From Fibrobacteraceae bacterium (lineage in GTDB: Bacteria; Fibrobacterota; Fibrobacteria; Fibrobacterales; Fibrobacteraceae), in the NCBI GenBank assembly GCA_023231365.1, contig JALNVO010000019.1, forward strand, positions 1 through 19,199: DNA of 19,199 bases, given 5' to 3'. Shown in pieces: positions 14,730 to 19,199 of the stretch. The translations under genes and the position numbers were made by a program. Each line of letters opens with the position of its first letter. Within the stretch, counting starts at the first letter, position 1. Below the pieces are notes generated by a model. That model did no database searches and was not told where the DNA came from. It saw only the letters and a program-made list of their open reading frames with translations.

Positions 14730-15755
14730 TTAATCTTTAAAGCGTACTTTCTTTGTTCCCTTAGCCACTTCGCCGACCATATAATATGGTTCGTTCTTAG
14801 CTTTTAAATGCGCTTCGACTTCAGCCACATCGGCCGGGTCTACAAAGAGAAGCATTCCGATGCCCATATTGAACGTAGAATACATTTCGTCCTTTTCAAC
14901 CGTACCCGCCTGCTGAATAAGCTTGAAGATAGCCGGAACCTGCCAAGAATTGCGATCAATGATAACATCGACATCATCCGGCAAAATGCGCGGAATATTC
15001 CCCTGGAAACCAGACCCCGTAATATGGACAAGGCCCTGTAGCTTCTTCTTATCAATCAGTTCTATCAAGCTCTTGTAATAGCTCCGATGAGGAACCGTAA
15101 GCGCTTCACCGACAGTCTTATCCAAACCTTCCACTTTGCTCTTTGTATTTAAATGAGCAATATCAAAAAGAGCCTTGCGGGCAAGAGAATAGCCATTCGT
15201 ATGAAGGCCCGTAGAAGGAAGCCCTAAAATTTTTGTACCCGATTTGATCTTTTTCCCGTCAATGATATTCTCACGTTCTACGACGCCGACAATCGTTCCC
15301 GAAATATCGTAATCGCCATTGCCATAGAAACCCGGCATTTCAGCGGTTTCACCACCGATGAGAACAAGATCGTTTTCACGGCAAGCTTTCGCCATACCAA
15401 CAACAATACTATCCATAACGCCAGGTTCCAAATGACCCATGGCGACATAGTCAAGGAAAAATAATGGGCGTGCACCTTGGACTAAAATATCGTTGCAGCA
15501 ATGATTCACAATATCTTGGCCCGGAAGTGTATGGGTACCCATTTCGATATCCACTTTCAGCTTTGTACCAACACCATCCACAGAGCTCACGAGAACTGGA
15601 TCCTTGAGTCCAAGATGATTCAATGTGAAAAGCCCGCCGAAATTTCCGACATCGCCAAGGACGCCTTTGTTAAAGGTGGAACGAACAGATTTCTTGACAC
15701 CGACCATCGCTTGATCGGCACGAGAAAGGGAAACACCAGCGTCTGCGTAATTCAT
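14730..15755 (-). CDS. purM: Phosphoribosylformylglycinamidine cyclo-ligase (AIR synthetase), 341 aa
   Basis: PurM closes the imidazole ring in purine synthesis (FGAM plus ATP to AIR). The start ATG at 15755 is chosen over one 69 bases earlier because the protein then begins MNYADAGVSL, matching the family N-terminus (Y-x-DAGV), and AAGGA lies upstream. Motifs seen: DGVGTKLKV, NHCCNDILVQGARPLFFLDY, GGETAEMPGFY, GLPSTGLHTNGYSLAR and FNMGIGM. The usual HITGGG motif reads HITGSG. Length is the family standard. It lies 19 bases behind the cNMP-fold gene and shares its strand, so it may be the last gene of a longer transcript; no other purine gene is in the window. Confidence 0.97.
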   Translation of the reverse strand: MNYADAGVSLSRADQAMVGVKKSVRSTFNKGVLGDVGNFGGLFTLNHLGLKDPVLVSSVDGVGTKLKVDIEMGTHTLPGQDIVNHCCNDILVQGARPLFFLDYVAMGHLEPGVMDSIVVGMAKACRENDLVLIGGETAEMPGFYGNGDYDISGTIVGVVERENIIDGKKIKSGTKILGLPSTGLHTNGYSLARKALFDIAHLNTKSKVEGLDKTVGEALTVPHRSYYKSLIELIDKKKLQGLVHITGSGFQGNIPRILPDDVDVIIDRNSWQVPAIFKLIQQAGTVEKDEMYSTFNMGIGMLLFVDPADVAEVEAHLKAKNEPYYMVGEVAKGTKKVRFKD

Positions 15756-15774
15756 ACGTTTTTCCTTTGTTTGT

Positions 15775-16578
15775 TTATTTTTTATTCGCTTGACTTTGCT
15801 TCTCATCGATATTCCGCAGAGCATCCAAAATCAAACTCGTCGTATCGGAAGACTGATTGATGTTCACTGCATCAGGCATCAAATGAGTATCTAATTTAAA
15901 AAGGGTGTCATCGCCCCAAGCAAGCATCAGTTCAAGAGCGTCAGGACCAACAAGGCGACCGCTCTTTGCACAGCAAATACGGCCTTCCTTAAAAGCAATA
16001 AATCCCGATTCGCCATTACATTCAAAAATAACAGTCCCCGTTACGCGGCTCTTTTCAAGAGTCTGGGCAAAATCAATAAACGGAAGAACCTTTGCAGATG
16101 CGAGCAAAGAAAGGCTCTCAAACTCGTCAAAAGCCTGGTTCTTCGCACGGAGCCTGTCCGAAGCAACTTTATATAAATACACCATCGTACTCGGATTTTT
16201 TTCCAAAAACCTAACGAAAGATTCGCGTGGCAACTGAAGGACTGTGCAATCTTCAGAAGCAACAATCGTGTTGCTTGTCTTCTCATTGCAGAGAATGGAC
16301 ATTTCGCCAAAGCAAGCGCCCGCTTCCAACCATGCAAGCACGTTGTAATGCCCATCTGCAAGAATTTTTCCACAAATTTGAGCCCGGCCACTTTGGAGCA
16401 CATAAAAATATTGGCCTTCCGATTCACCTGTAATAACGACATCGCCTGCTTCATATTCATGAATTTGCGAATTCAACAAAAAATAATCGGCGGATTCTCT
16501 GGGGATTTGTTGTAAAAACGGTTTTTCACGTTCATAAGAAGCCGAAATCCAATCACCAATACCTGCATGAGCCTTCAT
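15775..16578 (-). CDS. Cyclic-nucleotide-binding-fold protein with C-terminal DUF4388 domain, 267 aa
   Basis: Residues about 20-140 form a cNMP-binding beta barrel (CRP fold): YEAGDVVITGESEGQYFYVL then GKILADGHYNVLAWLEAGAC and FGEMSIL (FGE at 90-92). In CRP the phosphate cassette is FGE followed later by R-(A/S)-A; here the arginine position is Thr101 (NEKTSNTIVA), so canonical cAMP binding is doubtful. Residues about 155-235 match DUF4388 (PATAN-like; TGTVIFECNGESGFIAFKEG and GPDALELMLAWGDDTLF). No DNA-binding helix-turn-helix follows, so it is not a CRP-type transcription factor; it is probably a signalling or scaffold protein. The start lies five bases after the preceding stop, with a weak AGG site overlapping that stop. 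No signal peptide. Confidence 0.88.
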   Translation of the reverse strand: MKAHAGIGDWISASYEREKPFLQQIPRESADYFLLNSQIHEYEAGDVVITGESEGQYFYVLQSGRAQICGKILADGHYNVLAWLEAGACFGEMSILCNEKTSNTIVASEDCTVLQLPRESFVRFLEKNPSTMVYLYKVASDRLRAKNQAFDEFESLSLLASAKVLPFIDFAQTLEKSRVTGTVIFECNGESGFIAFKEGRICCAKSGRLVGPDALELMLAWGDDTLFKLDTHLMPDAVNINQSSDTTSLILDALRNIDEKQSQANKK

Positions 16579-16583
16579 ATTGC

Positions 16584-17762
16584 CTACAAATTAGAAAGTT
16601 TACGGTACCAAAGGGGTTCCATTTTTTTAAAAAGGTCCGGATGCAGTACATTTGCAATATCTTTTAATAGCAAATCCGGTTCTACTACAGCTCCTTCATA
16701 AAAATCAATTCCTCCTAGAGGACCTTTCTTCAAATCATATTCAAAAATTTTTCCTTTTTCCCAAGCTTTCAACAATTTAACCCGCGCATCCCTACCCGCA
16801 AGTTCTTTCAAAGAGGTCACCCCGCCAGGATTCAACCACACGTCCGCATCCCGGGCGTCAGAAAACGCCTTTTCAAATGGCATCGAAAATGTTGCCCGGG
16901 AAGTATCGGAAGCCCAAAGATAAGATCCCCCGCCATCCGCAATCAACGAAGACATGTAGCTCTTTCCAGGAGACGCATACCACGTTCCCGAAGAAGGGAC
17001 TCCGGTAAATACCGATGGGCGGTCCTTTTCTGCTATGGAATCCAAAGCATTGCGAAGCTCAATATAACGCGTCTCGCTCTGAGAGAATAAAGAATCCGCC
17101 AAAAAGGATCTACCTGTCAAAAGTCCGAAGAACTTGATCCATTCGGCCTTGGCGAGAGGAGTCCGCTCCGACCATTCCGAAGTAAGAACCACTGGCAAAT
17201 TCAACCTAGCTAATTTAGGATATGCATCATAAATGCTTTCTCCCATTGAAAAGGCAAAAATCATATCGGCATTCAAAGCATAGACCGCTTCCGGCGAAAG
17301 CTCCATTCCTTCTCCGATTTCCCTAACTCCAACAGAATCCGCAAAATAATAAAACGAACTATCTGCGATATACTTTTTAGAATCCACCGCAATAACTTTA
17401 TCTGCTACATCTAAACGAAGCAAATACCCCAAATAAGTAGAAGAAAGCACGGCAATTCTCTTTGCAGGAATATGCAAAACCGGGAAAGAAGAAAGTGCAA
17501 AAGGAAGCTTTCCCTTTTTCTTAAAAGAAGAATCCGCAAGTACCCAGCGCAAAATGCCGGACTTTCCGTCTTTTACCCAGAGAATAGAATAACCTTCGCA
17601 AGAATCCAGCCCGAAGTTTTCGGCATATTTGAGACGCATAGCCGGATGAAACAGAACCTTATCTGCAACATTATCTTTAGAAGAACCGTCATATAAAAGG
17701 ACCCGCCACGCGAGAAAGAGCGCGACGAGTCCTAAAAAACAAAGAGAGAACTTTTTGAGCAT
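16584..17762 (-). CDS. Periplasmic binding protein of the BtuF/FepB type (Peripla_BP_2), 392 aa
   Basis: The two-lobed fold of metal-chelate/cobalamin binding proteins (PF01497) is recognisable. The first lobe contains RIAVLSSTYLGYLLRLDVAD and the search motif LSPEAVYALNADMIFAFSMG. The second begins PVVLTSEWSERTPLAKAEWI and includes ADVWLNPGGV. The N-terminus MLKKFSLCFLGLVALFLAW is a signal peptide or uncleaved anchor; no lipobox cysteine follows. ATG at 17762 is preferred to an upstream TTG at 17774, though neither has a strong ribosome binding site. No permease or ATPase gene is adjacent, so its transport partner must be elsewhere or absent. Likely ligands are ferric siderophore, haem or a corrinoid, which is family knowledge only. 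Confidence 0.85.
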   Translation of the reverse strand: MLKKFSLCFLGLVALFLAWRVLLYDGSSKDNVADKVLFHPAMRLKYAENFGLDSCEGYSILWVKDGKSGILRWVLADSSFKKKGKLPFALSSFPVLHIPAKRIAVLSSTYLGYLLRLDVADKVIAVDSKKYIADSSFYYFADSVGVREIGEGMELSPEAVYALNADMIFAFSMGESIYDAYPKLARLNLPVVLTSEWSERTPLAKAEWIKFFGLLTGRSFLADSLFSQSETRYIELRNALDSIAEKDRPSVFTGVPSSGTWYASPGKSYMSSLIADGGGSYLWASDTSRATFSMPFEKAFSDARDADVWLNPGGVTSLKELAGRDARVKLLKAWEKGKIFEYDLKKGPLGGIDFYEGAVVEPDLLLKDIANVLHPDLFKKMEPLWYRKLSNL

Positions 17763-17804
17763 TCTAGCAGGCAAACGTAATAAATGTTCAACCCGCTTTC
17801 AAAA

Positions 17805-19199
17805 TCATTTTAGCGTAATGCGGATACTTTCCCTGCCCACTTGAACCAAATAGATGCCCTTCGGAAGATTTACCTGCAAAGAGCTCTCCGTTTCCGTCGC
17901 ATAGCCCTTGTAAAGCACAAAGCCGAGCGAATTGAAAACCGATACCGGCGCATTCGCAGAGCCCCTCACATAAATTTTCCCGGCATGTACAAAAACAGAA
18001 GCGATTCTCAATGCATTTGCACCCGGTGCGATTCCTTCCAAACTCTTCGAAGAGGAACTCTCCGCAACAGAACTAGAAGAATTTGCAGCACTGGAAGAAA
18101 TCACCGGATCGGTAATTCCGCCAAGTGTATATTCATCCGTGTTGATTTTGCCAATTCCCGCATAAGTCGTCACAATACTCTTGACATCATCCACGGTATA
18201 AGAATAATAAGAAGAAGGCTTAAAAGATGCACGAGGAATATCATCATCCATTGCCACATTGCTCGTATCGCTTATAGAAAGCGAAGCCCCCGGATTCAAG
18301 GATATCCTCATCGTTTTGGACCCGCAACCGCTACTCATGAACGTCGCACAACCCTCATACTTATTGTTGACTATTGTCGCATAAGCATCATCGTCGCCGC
18401 CGAACACGGCCTTGCTCAAAGAAGCATAATGATTGCTTTCGATGTATAAATCCGAACCATAGCGGACATTCGGGCCATTGCCACTTCCATCATCGCCTTC
18501 AATGTAATTGTTATAAAGATGGCTCATCGAATGACGCATCATCGGCTGGCGCGCATCAATTGCCTTATAATAGTTGTGATGGAACGTAATTTCGTGGCGG
18601 AGACTATCACCGTTGCTATTGCCGATCAAGGAACCCTTGTGATGGTTGTGAAAATAGTTCCAGGAAACCGTCGCATTGTAAATATTGTTCTTCGCATCAA
18701 GCAGGCCGTCATAGCGATCCTTGTCCGAAGTATAAGCATTATAGAATTCGCAGTGATCAACCCAAATATTATACGAAGCTTGCAGGCTCTTGCCCGCCCA
18801 ATCGCTAACGCCGCTATCCGCAGAGATTGAAATGCAATCGGGATCATTCAAGATAACTTCAGCACCATTCCGGTAGGCTACAACCTTATTCTCATCCGTT
18901 TTGCTGATAGGCACATCGCTCATCGTGATCTTGATGTTGCGGATGATAATATTATGCTTCTTCTGTATAAAAAGTCCAACGCGATTAAGAAACGCCCCGC
19001 TGCCAATGCCGACGATTGTCTTATTGTTGCCGACGAGCACTTGCTCTCCATAAGTCGTGGAAATTGAGCCGGAAGAATTTACAGCTCCTGTAGAATCAAT
19101 CTTAACGGCTATTCCCGTATTGATTTCCCCCTCAATGACTATCACATAAGGAGTTTCCACATCTTCAGCGTATTGCTTGAGTTCGGCAACAGTCGAAAC
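17805..19199 (-). CDS. Secreted pectate lyase, polysaccharide lyase family 1, with C-terminal sorting-type domain (5' truncated by window edge)
   Basis: The frame is open to the right edge (VSTVAELKQYAEDVETPYVI), so the start and signal peptide are outside. At least 465 residues are visible. The parallel beta-helix of PL1 is shown by the invariant motifs WVDH (in NIWVDHCEFYN) and RxPxxR (RQPMMR, 18534-18551), whose first Arg is the catalytic base, by DGLLD for calcium binding, and by ITFHHNYYKAIDARQP and HLYNNYIEG. It cleaves polygalacturonate by beta-elimination outside the cell. A serine-rich linker (SSSAANSSSSVAESSSSK) leads to a C-terminal beta domain ending LPKGIYLVQVGRESIRITLK, like type IX-style sorting or Fibrobacter terminal domains. 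It lies 42 bases upstream of the binding-protein gene. Confidence 0.95.
   Translation of the reverse strand, partial: VSTVAELKQYAEDVETPYVIVIEGEINTGIAVKIDSTGAVNSSGSISTTYGEQVLVGNNKTIVGIGSGAFLNRVGLFIQKKHNIIIRNIKITMSDVPISKTDENKVVAYRNGAEVILNDPDCISISADSGVSDWAGKSLQASYNIWVDHCEFYNAYTSDKDRYDGLLDAKNNIYNATVSWNYFHNHHKGSLIGNSNGDSLRHEITFHHNYYKAIDARQPMMRHSMSHLYNNYIEGDDGSGNGPNVRYGSDLYIESNHYASLSKAVFGGDDDAYATIVNNKYEGCATFMSSGCGSKTMRISLNPGASLSISDTSNVAMDDDIPRASFKPSSYYSYTVDDVKSIVTTYAGIGKINTDEYTLGGITDPVISSSAANSSSSVAESSSSKSLEGIAPGANALRIASVFVHAGKIYVRGSANAPVSVFNSLGFVLYKGYATETESSLQVNLPKGIYLVQVGRESIRITLK

Noticed and set aside
15756..15824. Twenty-three extra N-terminal residues for PurM
   Set aside because: They overlap the end of the upstream gene, are lysine-rich and unlike the family; MNYADAGV at 15755 matches the family start and has its own AAGGA.

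Overview
The window is ordinary bacterial chromosome with moderate GC and densely packed genes. Features pointing to the Fibrobacter lineage or a close relative in the FCB group are a secreted family PL1 pectate lyase with a serine-rich linker and a C-terminal secretion/sorting-type domain, several lipoproteins, and a GlmM carrying the GEGNGG sugar-binding loop I associate with FCB-type enzymes. This placement rests on protein style, not on a marker gene. No rRNA, tRNA, CRISPR array, insertion sequence or prophage module was recognised.

Left part (1-5547). The C-terminal half of a TRIC/UPF0126 membrane channel enters from the left edge. A convergent 624-residue AIPR-family protein (phage-defence related) follows, with its own terminator. 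Divergent from it is a two-gene plus-strand unit: a cytoplasmic-looking leucine-rich-repeat protein and a PDZ plus S41 tail-specific-protease lipoprotein. Then come about 890 bases without an intact gene, holding at least one frame-broken coding relic and several strong inverted repeats.

Middle part (5548-9218). An M23 endopeptidase lipoprotein and an FKBP-type peptidyl-prolyl isomerase lipoprotein lie on the minus strand, separated by a good terminator. Both are envelope-biogenesis functions. Divergent from them are a small XRE-type regulator, a YugP-like membrane zinc metallopeptidase and a small coiled-coil protein translationally coupled to it.

Right part (9201-19199). A tight minus-strand operon glmM-glmS-scpA joins UDP-GlcNAc precursor synthesis to chromosome condensation. 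The glmS stop and scpA start share a base. galE reads divergently from glmM. A bidirectional terminator separates galE from purM. Reading back from the right edge on the minus strand are a 5'-truncated pectate lyase, an orphan metal-chelate-type binding protein, a cyclic-nucleotide-binding-fold plus DUF4388 protein, and purM. The gaps are 42, 5 and 19 bases, so these could be one transcript.

The items most worth a second look are the solitary AIPR gene, the eroded region 4657-5547, the regulator whose cNMP pocket lacks the usual arginine, and the long C-terminal extension of ScpA.
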